Source: a virus. Taken from it: a stretch of DNA of 64,000 nt. The first letter of the stretch is position 1; each line of letters opens with the position of its first letter. Under the pieces are notes generated by a model. It had not been told where the DNA came from, searched no databases, and was given only the letters and a program-made list of their open reading frames with translations. The translations under genes were made by a program, and so were the position numbers. Below, one piece after another: positions 6,101 through 14,120 of the stretch. Where the stretch lies: positions 62,001-126,000 of IMG/VR virus record IMGVR_UViG_3300037488_003551. One strand, given 5' to 3'.

Positions 6101-6558
6101 TTGACTGGGACTCCGTTCCTTTAGGCTTGGAACCCGACCATATCGTCGCAAAACGGTTAGGATGCCGCCCTTCTTGGGTCAGTGATAACCGGCGAAAGCG
6201 CGGCATTCCTTCTCCCGAAAAAGAAGCACAAAAATTTAAAGTGGGCGCCGTTGCCACCTACGAGCAGCAGTGGCGATACAAAGAGCAATGGGAGCAATTC
6301 CCTTTAACAACAGAGACACTGTGTCGACAGTGCGAGGAGGATTTCTATTTAGATAAGCAGCGGGGGATAGGCAGACTCCGGGTAATTGAGCGCCGCGATA
6401 CGGACCAAGGAGTCTATTGCCTAAGTCATTACGCAGCCCTACCTCTCTGCGCGTGCTGTGAGCGCGACTTCGCACCCCGAGAAAATAGCCTGTGCGAGAG
6501 CTGCTGTAACAAATTCGGACAACAGATGGCAAAGTCTTATATGGAGCTGGAGGAGTGA
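6082..6558 (+). CDS. Putative DNA-binding protein with HTH-like start and zinc fingers
   Basis: 158 residues. Residues ~18-45 (DHIVAKRLGCRPSWVSDNRRKRG) have the shape of a helix-turn-helix. The C-terminal half has three CxxC pairs (CRQC, CACC and CESC), enough for zinc ribbons. Purine-rich GGAAAGGAAGG directly precedes the ATG. The previous gene overlaps it by 19 bases, and its TGATG end couples it to the next gene. A transcription regulator is plausible but unproven. Confidence 0.82.
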   Translation: MGTKHLIDWDSVPLGLEPDHIVAKRLGCRPSWVSDNRRKRGIPSPEKEAQKFKVGAVATYEQQWRYKEQWEQFPLTTETLCRQCEEDFYLDKQRGIGRLRVIERRDTDQGVYCLSHYAALPLCACCERDFAPRENSLCESCCNKFGQQMAKSYMELEE

Positions 6559-6875
6559 TGCGCATAAACAGGGAGGATATTCTCAGGTATATAACGGACT
6601 ATTATCAGCTGGAAAAATACATAGCACCCTACTTGGTAGATAAAGGATTCTACTATCATGGCTTCTGGGTTTTCATCTGGGTCTCGACGGAGATACACGA
6701 ATTCTTTCAAGAGTGGCTAAACGAGCATTTTTACTATATGGTACAATCCAATCTAAAGGGTTCAGTTTGGACGGGCACCACCATCCATTTTGGGGAGAGT
6801 GCCTGGGTAGAGAAAAACAAAAGCATAAGGGATTGGGGAGAAAAGCATGGGTATCAATTCTTCAACGAAAACTAA
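6558..6875 (+). CDS. Hypothetical protein
   Basis: 105 residues starting MRINREDILRYI. The ATG shares its A with the preceding TGA (TGATG), and GGAGG lies four bases upstream. Rich in Trp, Tyr and Phe (GFYYHGFWVFIWVS). No membrane helix is clear. Function unknown. Confidence 0.8.
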   Translation: MRINREDILRYITDYYQLEKYIAPYLVDKGFYYHGFWVFIWVSTEIHEFFQEWLNEHFYYMVQSNLKGSVWTGTTIHFGESAWVEKNKSIRDWGEKHGYQFFNEN

Positions 6876-7128
6876 ACTCATCGAGAATCTTCGACACGTG
6901 ATAGCGTTACGTAGAAAGCAGATAGTACTTCTGGAACAGCGGCTAAAATGGGCTGAGGCTTTTGTTAATAAAATTTCAGGCGGAACGGATACTTTATCCG
7001 AGGCAGAAAAAATCAGCCTCAGAAAAGTGGGATTCATTCTATTTGAATCACCTTTCGATTTAGACAAAATGGAAAAGGTAGAAAAGGAACTGAAGGAGCA
7101 AAATGGCGACCTACGGCGAGGTACGTGA
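6847..7128 (+). CDS. Hypothetical coiled-coil protein
   Basis: 93 residues starting MGINSSTKTKLIENL, with GGGGAG seven bases upstream. Residues 8-45 are heptad-like (IENLRHVIALRRKQIVLLEQ), then a Ser/Thr loop and a second helix. It resembles the N-terminal half of the 7282 gene product (lengths and pattern IRDLITLRKEQL), so the two may be distant paralogues. Confidence 0.8.
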   Translation: MGINSSTKTKLIENLRHVIALRRKQIVLLEQRLKWAEAFVNKISGGTDTLSEAEKISLRKVGFILFESPFDLDKMEKVEKELKEQNGDLRRGT

Positions 7129-7285
7129 AGTCCTTAAAACGCTAGACCACTGCATAACAAAAAGTGAGAAGTTCGGCGCCCGAATGGCGCTCTGGCGACA
7201 CGTCGACGAGACGGATATCCAAACGCTAGATAGACTCCTTGATGAATTGCGGGTATTAAGAGCAGGGAAAGAAGTGTGCAAATGA
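7103..7285 (+). CDS. Small hypothetical helical protein
   Basis: 60 residues starting MATYGEVREVLKTL. AAGGAG precedes the ATG. It starts inside the previous gene and ends in an ATGA overlap with the next. Probably all helical. Function unknown. Confidence 0.75.
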   Translation: MATYGEVREVLKTLDHCITKSEKFGARMALWRHVDETDIQTLDRLLDELRVLRAGKEVCK

Positions 7286-7854
7286 AACCTATCAAGAGTC
7301 TCGTCGCAACTATTCGTGACCTTATAACGCTTCGAAAGGAACAGCTCTCATCCCTGCATGTCATGCTGCACTGGGTCGAGGTCGAGCTCAATAAGGTCGT
7401 ATCAAAGTTGGATAACGCCGCCTTGATGTTGGACTCCAGGCTGGACGACGAGACCAAGGGGCGCTTGAAGATGCTCGTCTCCGCGTTGGAGATGTCCCCC
7501 ATCGACATGAAGCGGGTTGACGAGTTCGAGGCCCTGCTCAATAAGAAGACGGTAGAGATTCCGTCTATCCCGCCTTCCCTGGCGACACCCTCGACAGCGC
7601 CTCCACCCCCTGCTCGCATCATGCAGGCCGGCGAAGCCGTCAAGCGCTTTGGTAACACGCTTATCGGCCAGGTCATCCAGACAGAGGCCATGGGTCATTA
7701 TCCAGGCGGCCCTGCCATCGTATCGCAAATCAATCCCGACATCGGCGCCCCGGACATCGTCCTGAACGTGAAGAGCCCCGCCTATGACAACGGGCGCGAG
7801 ATTGGGATTTTTGAGGATGAGAATATCGGAGTAGAGGAGAAGAAAAATGATTGA
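7282..7854 (+). CDS. Coiled-coil protein with YPGG-type C-terminal domain
   Basis: 190 residues from the ATG that overlaps the previous stop (ATGA). The N-terminal ~90 residues are helical with heptads. A Pro-rich linker (PPSLATPSTAPPPPA) follows. The last ~70 residues form a domain (GNTLIGQVIQTEAMG, YPGGPAIV, APDIVLNV, REIGIFEDENI) that matches most of the small protein at 18426 (GNELIGKWVNTEKMG, FPGGRAIV, APEIVMNV, EEIGVFDHEEI). The domain looks like a small beta-barrel known as an unnamed module in phage proteins. Function unknown. Confidence 0.85.
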   Translation: MKPIKSLVATIRDLITLRKEQLSSLHVMLHWVEVELNKVVSKLDNAALMLDSRLDDETKGRLKMLVSALEMSPIDMKRVDEFEALLNKKTVEIPSIPPSLATPSTAPPPPARIMQAGEAVKRFGNTLIGQVIQTEAMGHYPGGPAIVSQINPDIGAPDIVLNVKSPAYDNGREIGIFEDENIGVEEKKND

Positions 7855-8443
7855 GTACAAGAGTAAATTAGTGAGATTGGTTGTAGCTATTAGCGACGAA
7901 GATACACAGGTCATGGCGTATCAATTACAGAAAAATCATGATCCTCGTGAATTCAAAAGATTACAACTAGACCTTTCGGATAAGCATGAAGGTTCAGCTT
8001 ATGACTTTTTAGATGTAAAAAATTGGTATGGTAGCAGGGACGTGTCTGATAACGATGAACTCTGGTATATCGAAGGATATCATTCTGGTGTTGAGCCGGA
8101 AAACGAAGACGAAGAAGAGGCGTTGTACGAGAGTAAAGCCGCTGACAGTAAATTCGAAATAACGCTTCGAGAGCCTCTTAACTTGAAAACCTATATAAAG
8201 CATTGGGTTATTCCTTTTGCCTTAAAAGACCATCAGATGATGCTGTTGATGGCAACAGATTGTTTACAGGCCTTTGCGTCACTTACCCATGCTTTGAGTC
8301 AATTATGGGAAAGTGAAAATCCCGCAGCAAAAACATTTGCATACGTCTTATCTACGTTGATTAAGAGAGCCATTAAAACCAAGAGTGGAATGACTTCTTT
8401 GGATTTTTGTTCGGTCTATATAGATAAAACACCTGAGGATTAG
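7847..8443 (+). CDS. Hypothetical protein
   Basis: 198 residues starting MIEYKSKLVRLVV. GAGGAG precedes the ATG, which overlaps the previous gene's end. There is an acidic stretch near residue 85 (ENEDEEEALYESK). The C-terminal half has hydrophobic helices (HQMMLLMATDCLQAFASL). It is more AT-rich than its neighbours. No family recognised. Confidence 0.82.
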   Translation: MIEYKSKLVRLVVAISDEDTQVMAYQLQKNHDPREFKRLQLDLSDKHEGSAYDFLDVKNWYGSRDVSDNDELWYIEGYHSGVEPENEDEEEALYESKAADSKFEITLREPLNLKTYIKHWVIPFALKDHQMMLLMATDCLQAFASLTHALSQLWESENPAAKTFAYVLSTLIKRAIKTKSGMTSLDFCSVYIDKTPED

Positions 8444-8710
8444 ATGGTCACATTCTTCACCTGCGCCTGGTTCGCCGTCCTCACCATCTTCGGGCTGCGT
8501 CATCTTATAGGACCAGACGACGATAACGAAGGGGCTAATTTTCATGTGAGAGCGCTCCCCAATAAACACGAGCTCGAGCTCCGAGTCACAGTCTCCAAAA
8601 CAGATGGGCGGTCGTGGCGCGTCGTCCATCGTTTCAACGAAGAAGAAATTAAACAGATTATAAGAGTTTGCTACGAGAGCATCGACGTCATGCCTAAGAG
8701 GGTGAAATGA
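8444..8710 (+). CDS. Small protein with N-terminal membrane helix
   Basis: 88 residues starting directly after the previous stop, with GAGGA five bases upstream. Residues 3-22 (TFFTCAWFAVLTIFGLRHLI) form one membrane helix. The remainder is a small strand-helix domain (HELELRVTVS, FNEEEIKQIIRVCYESI). It ends in an ATGA overlap with the next gene. Function unknown. Confidence 0.8.
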   Translation: MVTFFTCAWFAVLTIFGLRHLIGPDDDNEGANFHVRALPNKHELELRVTVSKTDGRSWRVVHRFNEEEIKQIIRVCYESIDVMPKRVK

Positions 8711-8946
8711 AAGGCATCTGGTATTCATCCAACGGTCGGGGGTGCGAGCACTGGTTCTTATATACCGAGCGAGCTAATAGAGCAGGCTGGGAAGCCATCA
8801 GCCGCTGTGGTATGACCTATGCTCTTCCCTCTCTTTTAAAAGATAAGTTCGAATGGCGCGAAGCACATCTACATGCGCCCCGTATTGAGGGGCGGCTTTG
8901 TGGGACGTGTTTGAAGCTGAAGAAGAAAGATAAGGAGGAGAAATGA
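8707..8946 (+). CDS. Small Cys/His-rich protein
   Basis: 79 residues starting MKGIWYSSNGRGCEHW in an ATGA overlap. Cys and His residues (CEHWF, RCGMTY, HLHAP, LCGTC) could bind zinc. A Lys/Glu-rich tail supplies AAGGAGG for the next gene. Function unknown. Confidence 0.8.
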   Translation: MKGIWYSSNGRGCEHWFLYTERANRAGWEAISRCGMTYALPSLLKDKFEWREAHLHAPRIEGRLCGTCLKLKKKDKEEK

Positions 8947-9557
8947 AAGCGAAAGAATTAGCTGAGCTTCTTTTGGAACGCCCAGAAAAAGAAATCACGG
9001 TATCAGTTGATATCTCAAAAGGAGAAGACGATGCTGAACTGCGTGCCTTCGGAGATGATATTATCGAGGTAATGCATACCACGAGTGAGACTGTTTTAAT
9101 CTGTACAGGTAAAACAAATCAGGAGTTAGTCGAAGGATATGACAAGCGGATGTTGGCTGACTTGAAAAAAATGTGGTCAGAAGCGTGCGAAATTGCGCGT
9201 ACGCATTGCCCTGTCGACGTAGGAAGAAGCCACCTGAAAGATGGTATCCCTAAGCTCGCAAAACGCGCAGCCGATGCCGAAGCTGAACGGGATAAGTTAT
9301 TAGAACAGATTGATGCGTATAGAGCTGACCGACGTGGACTAGAGCCTCTTCATTGGGCATTCGCTGAGTACGATAATATGAGACCATTACGGCCAAACTT
9401 GAACGAAAAATCTTATGAAGAATTGATGAAAAAGATAGATACGAAAATCGTCGAAGAACTAACGATAGCGTCTATCGTTGCAAAGAATGAGGAGCTCAAA
9501 GAACGCGTGGAGGTTTTGGAGATGGCGGTCGAATACCTGAACGGAGAAAAGAAATGA
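8943..9557 (+). CDS. Hypothetical protein with C-terminal coiled coil
   Basis: 204 residues starting MKAKELAELLLERP, AAGGAGG six bases upstream. The first ~55 residues (EITVSVDISKGEDDAE, RAFGDDIIEV) match a small N-terminal module I associate with phage hypothetical proteins. Residues ~110-130 and ~170-200 are coiled coils (AAERD and EELKERVEVLEMAVEYL types). Overlaps both neighbours by four bases. Confidence 0.85.
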   Translation: MKAKELAELLLERPEKEITVSVDISKGEDDAELRAFGDDIIEVMHTTSETVLICTGKTNQELVEGYDKRMLADLKKMWSEACEIARTHCPVDVGRSHLKDGIPKLAKRAADAEAERDKLLEQIDAYRADRRGLEPLHWAFAEYDNMRPLRPNLNEKSYEELMKKIDTKIVEELTIASIVAKNEELKERVEVLEMAVEYLNGEKK

Positions 9558-9838
9558 AAATCGGAGAACTAGCAGACCTGCTGCGCGAGCTCGATATATT
9601 CACGGAACGTTATATAGACCAAAGAGATTGGATTGGGCGTTTTGAAGCCCGGGGAGAAACGACAAAAGTTGAGGAGCAAAAGCTACGCATCGAGGAAATC
9701 AAGCAGAAAATTATGACGCTGCGGGATAAAGAGCTGACGCCTATGACGGAGATGCGAGAGGCATCGGCACGTAATCCGGCCGAAGAGCAGATACCCCTGG
9801 AGATTTGGAATTTGGCGCTAACTACAAAGGAGAACTAA
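9554..9838 (+). CDS. Hypothetical coiled-coil protein
   Basis: 94 residues starting MKIGELADLLREL, ATGA overlap with the previous gene. The N-terminus resembles the start of the 8943 product (MKAKELAELLLE). The middle is charged and helical. Function unknown. Confidence 0.8.
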   Translation: MKIGELADLLRELDIFTERYIDQRDWIGRFEARGETTKVEEQKLRIEEIKQKIMTLRDKELTPMTEMREASARNPAEEQIPLEIWNLALTTKEN

Positions 9839-9842
9839 AGAA

Positions 9843-10073
9843 ATGAACGAGATACTCGATAGAATCGCATCCCTAGAAGCTGACCTCACACACGCGTACC
9901 TTCTTAGGAAGGAATTAGAACGACGGCTAGAAGAGAAAGGAATCGAGCTACTGAGATACAAACAAACACTGGCCAAGATTTTGAATATGTCCCTGACCTA
10001 CACAGGAATTGAGGAGATGGATAAAATCAGCGAATTCATTAAAGAGTTCGTGGAGAAAGAGGTACGTGGATGA
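9843..10073 (+). CDS. Hypothetical coiled-coil protein, MNEILDRIA copy 1
   Basis: 76 residues. The first nine codons are identical at DNA level to the start of the next gene (9843-9869 and 10070-10096), so the two starts come from a duplication or recombination. The rest is a coiled coil (LRKELERRLEEKG). It ends in an ATGA overlap with the next gene. Confidence 0.8.
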   Translation: MNEILDRIASLEADLTHAYLLRKELERRLEEKGIELLRYKQTLAKILNMSLTYTGIEEMDKISEFIKEFVEKEVRG

Positions 10074-10594
10074 ACGAGATACTCGATAGAATCGCAGCGG
10101 CCCTCGAGAAGCAAACTGAGCTACTCGCTAAAAGTGTCGCGCTGCAAGAAGAGGGGTGCGTAAGAAGTCGGGAGATGCAAGCGCTCAATTACGAACATAC
10201 CCTGCTTTCTATAGAGCGGCATCACCTTCTGCGAATGCGTGAATTCTTGGCGCTCTTTGCCTATGCGGGAGCAGAGCGCTCGACCATATTCCCCGTTGTC
10301 TCGGCGGCCTACGAAAAATGGAAACTAGCCGTTGAAGATATCAGTCCTGAGGCAAATATTGGTTTTAATGTTATCGAGCGTATTTATCAAAACGACCTGA
10401 GACAAGTTCAACAAGAAATCTTAAAACGTATCGAGGCTGGAACTACGGAGGGCCTTTCTAGAGACTTAGTTGCAGCCCTTGAAGTCGTCAACAACTTTTT
10501 GCACAAGAAGGAAGAGGTTCCCGCGGAAGAGGACGAGGATGAAGATGAGGACGAGGACGAAGGCCCGGACGACCCCAAAAAAGCGTCGTTCTGA
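10070..10594 (+). CDS. Hypothetical protein with acidic tail, MNEILDRIA copy 2
   Basis: 174 residues. It shares its first nine residues with the upstream gene and then diverges. Mostly helical. Residues ~152-168 are an uninterrupted run of Glu and Asp. The upstream coding sequence supplies GAGGTACGTGG as a ribosome binding site. Function unknown. Confidence 0.83.
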   Translation: MNEILDRIAAALEKQTELLAKSVALQEEGCVRSREMQALNYEHTLLSIERHHLLRMREFLALFAYAGAERSTIFPVVSAAYEKWKLAVEDISPEANIGFNVIERIYQNDLRQVQQEILKRIEAGTTEGLSRDLVAALEVVNNFLHKKEEVPAEEDEDEDEDEDEGPDDPKKASF

Positions 10595-10651
10595 TTTACT
10601 CCTGCCCTTTTAACAAACAACCCAAAATCTAGATTCGAGGAGGACACAAAA

Positions 10652-11047
10652 ATGTATTGTGACGGATACCCTGCATTCAAAATGGGACGACTGGTAGACA
10701 ACAAGCTCTATTACTGCGATGATTATGGCATGGAATTGAAGGAGGCGAAATGTTGGCGGACCGATATCCAATGTCACAAGTACTGCGTCTTGTTTAACGA
10801 CGGTACTAAGTATTTCTACTGTGATAATAAGCCCTCGGCCAAGAGCTGGCTGGCGGATTTCAAAGATAAGCAGAAGCAGATAGAGGATGAAAAGAAATTG
10901 TGCGAACAGAAAGAAGCAAAAATCGAGAGCCTTCACTCTGAACTCATAAAGTTGAGGGAAGAAAATTCTAAAATGAAATACGCTCTATCCGCAACTCTGA
11001 CTGAAAAGAAGTTGCGCAAAACGCGTGAAAAGAAGGTCAAAGAATAG
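10652..11047 (+). CDS. Hypothetical Cys-rich protein with coiled-coil tail
   Basis: 131 residues starting MYCDGYPAFKMG, GAGGAGG eight bases before the ATG. The N-terminal ~65 residues hold seven Cys and many Tyr (YYCDDYG, CHKYCVLF, YFYCDNK), possibly a metal-binding domain. Residues 70-131 are a basic coiled coil. Function unknown. Confidence 0.82.
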   Translation: MYCDGYPAFKMGRLVDNKLYYCDDYGMELKEAKCWRTDIQCHKYCVLFNDGTKYFYCDNKPSAKSWLADFKDKQKQIEDEKKLCEQKEAKIESLHSELIKLREENSKMKYALSATLTEKKLRKTREKKVKE

Positions 11048-11482
11048 ATGAATTGGTACCTCCTCATAGGCCTCGGCCTCCTCGCTTGGCTCACCCAGAA
11101 CGTCACGCACGAGCTCTCCCACCTCTGGTCCGGCTGGTTGTGGGAGGGCCGGCGCCCCAAGAAGCTCATCCCCTGGCCCCACATGTACGAGAAGCGCCTC
11201 TACTGGGCGCGCTACGATAGCGGTCCACCTACCAAGAATGGCACCCCGCGGCACCGCTACAGCGCCCCAATCCGCTGGGCCTGCGTCCAGTTCTGTGTGA
11301 GCGTCTCGCTGTTCTGCGTCTTGATAATTCGTCAAGACGAGGGCTGGGCCTACTTCCTACCTTTTCTTCTCGCTCCTCTAATAGATTCAAGTGTTTGGAT
11401 GTGGGGGTACTTGAGAAATAGGCCGGGCACGGACGGGGCATGTTGGCGAGAACAGCGTCGAATTGATAGGAGAATTTATTGA
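11048..11482 (+). CDS. Membrane protein with HELSH metalloprotease motif
   Basis: 144 residues starting MNWYLLIGLGLLAW right after the previous stop. Hydrophobic helix 1 (residues 3-18) runs into VTHELSHLWSG, where HELSH fits the HExxH zinc-binding motif of metallopeptidases, placed at a membrane boundary as in intramembrane proteases. Two further hydrophobic segments lie at ~82-97 and ~102-120. A third zinc ligand is not obvious, so a protease function is only suggested. The surrounding genes give no clue. Confidence 0.8.
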   Translation: MNWYLLIGLGLLAWLTQNVTHELSHLWSGWLWEGRRPKKLIPWPHMYEKRLYWARYDSGPPTKNGTPRHRYSAPIRWACVQFCVSVSLFCVLIIRQDEGWAYFLPFLLAPLIDSSVWMWGYLRNRPGTDGACWREQRRIDRRIY

Positions 11483-11587
11483 TAATTTAGTAAATAGTTG
11501 ACGGATTATTAAGAGTAATTTGGAGTAAATTCTGAGAAAATGCAATGTACCGGCAATCGAAGCGTAGGTCAAGAGAGGACGAATTCG

Positions 11588-11980
11588 ATGAGAATCTGCA
11601 AGTTCTGCCGAACGGAATTCGGAGAAGCCCACCACGACCTCAACATCTGTTCAGGGTGCTGGGAGAAGAATATCACAAACCTGACTCTGACCGAGTATCC
11701 CTGCTCAAACAATGCTTGCGTCTTCACCCATGAGGGCGGGGAGGGCACGGCCAGGGGGTGCAACTGTTTGACCGATTTCCCCATGGCCGATGAAGTTCGG
11801 CGAGCTCTGCGCCAGGAGATTCGACTGAGCGGTATGCGCGCCACAAAAAACGGGCGCCGGCAAGCTATTAAATGGTTCGAGAAAGCTATCGAGGACCACC
11901 TCTGGAAGTCCGATGGAGTAGATGATAATATCCAAAAACAAATGGAGTACATTCTCGTACGAATGAAGATGGAGATATAA
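11588..11980 (+). CDS. Zinc-finger protein
   Basis: 130 residues starting MRICKFCRTEFG, GAGAGGA upstream. CKFC with CSGC (residues ~4-25) forms one probable zinc ribbon; C-x5-C and a CNC in the 36-62 range may form another. The C-terminal half is helical and basic (RRALRQEIRLSG). Nucleic acid binding is plausible. Confidence 0.82.
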   Translation: MRICKFCRTEFGEAHHDLNICSGCWEKNITNLTLTEYPCSNNACVFTHEGGEGTARGCNCLTDFPMADEVRRALRQEIRLSGMRATKNGRRQAIKWFEKAIEDHLWKSDGVDDNIQKQMEYILVRMKMEI

Positions 11981-11982
11981 CT

Positions 11983-12267
11983 GTGCTAAAAGAGATTTTG
12001 TTCGTGGTATGTGGATTGCTTTTTATTGGATTTATCGCAATCTGGAAAGAGCGCAATGAAGAAGTAACAGAGCTCGAGGATGCTCTTTCGAAAGAAAGAG
12101 TGGGGGATATTGGGTATAAAGAAAAGCTAGACAAAGCTCAGGCTGAGATCGGCGCGCTCAAAGCCGAGATTGAAAAGTCCACGGCTGTACTGCAGCAGTG
12201 TGTAAAAGAAGTAGAGACATGCAGCTCTATTGAATATGCTAGCCGAGCGTTGAGAATAAAGAGGTAA
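11983..12267 (+). CDS. Membrane-anchored coiled-coil protein
   Basis: 94 residues from a GTG start two bases after the previous stop, with GGAG eight bases upstream. Residues 3-20 (KEILFVVCGLLFIGFIAI) form a membrane helix. Residues 25-75 are coiled coil. This topology is also that of inner-membrane spanins, but no lysis genes are adjacent and the Rz sequence is not recognised. Confidence 0.78.
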   Translation: MLKEILFVVCGLLFIGFIAIWKERNEEVTELEDALSKERVGDIGYKEKLDKAQAEIGALKAEIEKSTAVLQQCVKEVETCSSIEYASRALRIKR

Positions 12268-12740
12268 TGTCGATGTACACCCGCGTCAAACCTGGCTCTC
12301 CTTGGTGGTGGTGGTTTTCCATCAATGGTAGACACGAGGTCTATCGCATCGTTCGAGATGGGAGCGGGGGCCTATGGGTCAACGATAATGGAGAAGGCTG
12401 TGCCCTCAAGGAATTCCGGGGTAAACCCATCGAGCCCGTGCGGCCGGCACAAGAGGTCGACACCCACGAGACCCTCTGCATGACCGCGGAAGAGCTTGCG
12501 AGCATGACGGGGGAATCCATCTTCTACATGGTCCAGCAGCAACGCACAGTTAAAGTAGAAGACCATGTCTTTTTCGATGTCTGGGCGGCAGTCCAACCCT
12601 TCTTCACTTTCAATGCCGCGGAAAAGTACATCCGTGACCATAACGCAGACCTACAAAATCCACGTGTCGTCGAGATGAGCGCCGAGGATAATCCAGAGTG
12701 GCGCGTGATTCAAAAGCTGTTCTTTAAAACCCAGGGCTAA
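12267..12740 (+). CDS. Hypothetical protein
   Basis: 157 residues. The first ATG overlaps the previous stop (TAATG); a second in-frame ATG at 12273 has better spacing to AGAGG and may be the real start. A run of four Trp near residue 15 (SPWWWWFSING) is notable. The rest alternates strands and helices. Function unknown. Confidence 0.8.
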   Translation: MSMYTRVKPGSPWWWWFSINGRHEVYRIVRDGSGGLWVNDNGEGCALKEFRGKPIEPVRPAQEVDTHETLCMTAEELASMTGESIFYMVQQQRTVKVEDHVFFDVWAAVQPFFTFNAAEKYIRDHNADLQNPRVVEMSAEDNPEWRVIQKLFFKTQG

Positions 12741-12762
12741 TAACAGAGAAAGAGGAAGAGTA

Positions 12763-13050
12763 ATGAGAGTCCTATTAATCTGGGAAATGATTCCCGAAAG
12801 CGCCGAAGCCTATGTCATCCAAGACCCCACGCAAGAGCAGCTGGATACGTTGCTCGCAGCGAATGAAACGTATATCGGTACCGACGATGATGACGCCGCT
12901 GCACTGATTATCAGTACTGCTATTGGGGACAAAGCGGATGCCGACCCCTATATCGACGAGAAATGGCATGCCATCTGGGAAAAATGCCGCGTCGAGTTCC
13001 CTGTGAAAGGTCCCATTGATTGGGTCGTGATTACAGGGTGTGCACTATGA
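12763..13050 (+). CDS. Small conserved phage-type protein, paralogue of 15092
   Basis: 95 residues starting MRVLLIWEMIPESA, AGAGGAAGAG upstream. It aligns along most of its length with the 15092 product: (M)xVLLxW at the start, an acidic middle, and WHAIWEKCRV against WDSIWVNSKI. I associate this pattern with an unnamed phage family. Function unknown. Confidence 0.83.
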   Translation: MRVLLIWEMIPESAEAYVIQDPTQEQLDTLLAANETYIGTDDDDAAALIISTAIGDKADADPYIDEKWHAIWEKCRVEFPVKGPIDWVVITGCAL

Positions 13051-13380
13051 CTAACGTAGAAAAAGGAGATGGCACCCAGATACAAGAGTACACAACACCT
13101 TGTATCGGGTGCGGTTGACTTCTGTTGTAGAAAAAGTCTGTGTTGGATGGGAAAGAAAGACCCGGAAGATAAACACTGCTGTTATCTTTTATGGGATGGA
13201 GGGAAGTGGCGCTGTGAGCTCATTCTAAGAAGTAAAACAATTGGGAAAGCGCTCTACGCAGGAGAAGGCTGCTGTGCGGACCTGAATACCTATTTCCGTT
13301 ATAAAATAGTTCCCACCCCAAAAGACCTTGCGAACGAAAATGCTTTTCTGTGTGATTTGAAAAAGAGAAGGAAGAAGTAA
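13047..13380 (+). CDS. Cys-rich zinc-ribbon-like protein with apparent +1 frameshift
   Basis: An ATG at 13047 overlaps the previous stop (ATGA) and encodes 23 residues ending PCIGCG before TGA at 13116-13118. The +1 frame continues as VDFCCRKSLCWMGKK and on to 13380. Read together, CxGCG plus FCC makes a sensible Cys cluster, and the later part has further Cys pairs (HCCYLLWDG, GCCADLN). The only ATG in the downstream frame (13069) sits directly on its GGAG, a poor start. A sequencing error, a recent mutation or programmed frameshifting at GGT-TGA-C could explain this. Alternatively the gene begins at 13069. Confidence 0.6.
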
Positions 13381-13381
13381 A

Positions 13382-13762
13382 ATGCGACTCCCAAAAGTAA
13401 CTGGCTACAATGGCCAGTACGATAAGCTTATTGAGAACGACCCGTTCGGGGGCACCGTCTTCTGGTCTCCCGGAGATATGACACAGTACTGCCTGGTCGC
13501 GCGCCGGCTGGAGTACGACGAGGCTCGAAGTTTGAGCGCTAGCCCGGGTTCCATGATAGTCTCCATGAGCACTGACCAAGAGAAGTGGACGACGGTTATC
13601 ATGGTCGAAGGGAATCTCTACCATTTGGATTACTTCATGGGCAAGGTCCATCACGGAGGGCCAAGCGTCTACACGATGACCGCGTACACGGCGCTTTTGA
13701 ATATGGTGCTGGGAAATGAATCCTACGGAGAAAACCTAGCCAAAAAGCTCCTAAAGAGGTAA
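13382..13762 (+). CDS. Hypothetical protein
   Basis: 126 residues starting MRLPKVTGYNGQYD two bases after the previous stop. Mixed strand/helix sequence, no motif recognised. The DNA is GC-rich compared with the gene before it. Confidence 0.8.
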   Translation: MRLPKVTGYNGQYDKLIENDPFGGTVFWSPGDMTQYCLVARRLEYDEARSLSASPGSMIVSMSTDQEKWTTVIMVEGNLYHLDYFMGKVHHGGPSVYTMTAYTALLNMVLGNESYGENLAKKLLKR

Positions 13763-13766
13763 CGTA

Positions 13767-14120
13767 ATGGGTACACCGATACCTACGGATACCGTTTTGG
13801 CAGTCTCACAGGCGCGACAGAAACCGCTCTCTACCCCACCCAAAGGACCAGCGGGTCCCATCCTCTTTCAAGTCGAAACCATAGGTATCGGCCTATCTAT
13901 CGCCACCTCTGTCATCTGCTCCATGCTCGCCGGGGTAGTCCTGGGCTTCATCTTCGGAATGAACGTCCAGGGCTGCCCCGAGCTCTACTCTCGAAAAATC
14001 TTGGCGGACAAGTGCGTTTGCACCGATGGTCTGTGTGGCCTGTTCGCCCTTATTTCACAAGACGATGGCACACGCTTTTGGGCAGATACAAAAGCTGCCT
14101 GTAAGAAGGAACCAGAATGA
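13767..14120 (+). CDS. Small membrane protein
   Basis: 117 residues starting MGTPIPTDTVLAV, AGAGG upstream. A Pro-rich N-terminus precedes one long hydrophobic helix at ~40-66 (IGIGLSIATSVICSMLAGVV). A Cys-containing C-terminal domain (CPELYSRK, CVCTDGLC) follows. It overlaps the next, lipoprotein-like gene by ATGA, so both may act at the envelope. Confidence 0.8.
   Translation: MGTPIPTDTVLAVSQARQKPLSTPPKGPAGPILFQVETIGIGLSIATSVICSMLAGVVLGFIFGMNVQGCPELYSRKILADKCVCTDGLCGLFALISQDDGTRFWADTKAACKKEPE

Noticed and set aside
7134-7914. Minus-strand frames opposite the 7282 gene
   Set aside because: No ribosome binding sites and low-complexity sequence; the plus-strand gene has an ATGA-coupled start and a paralogue.
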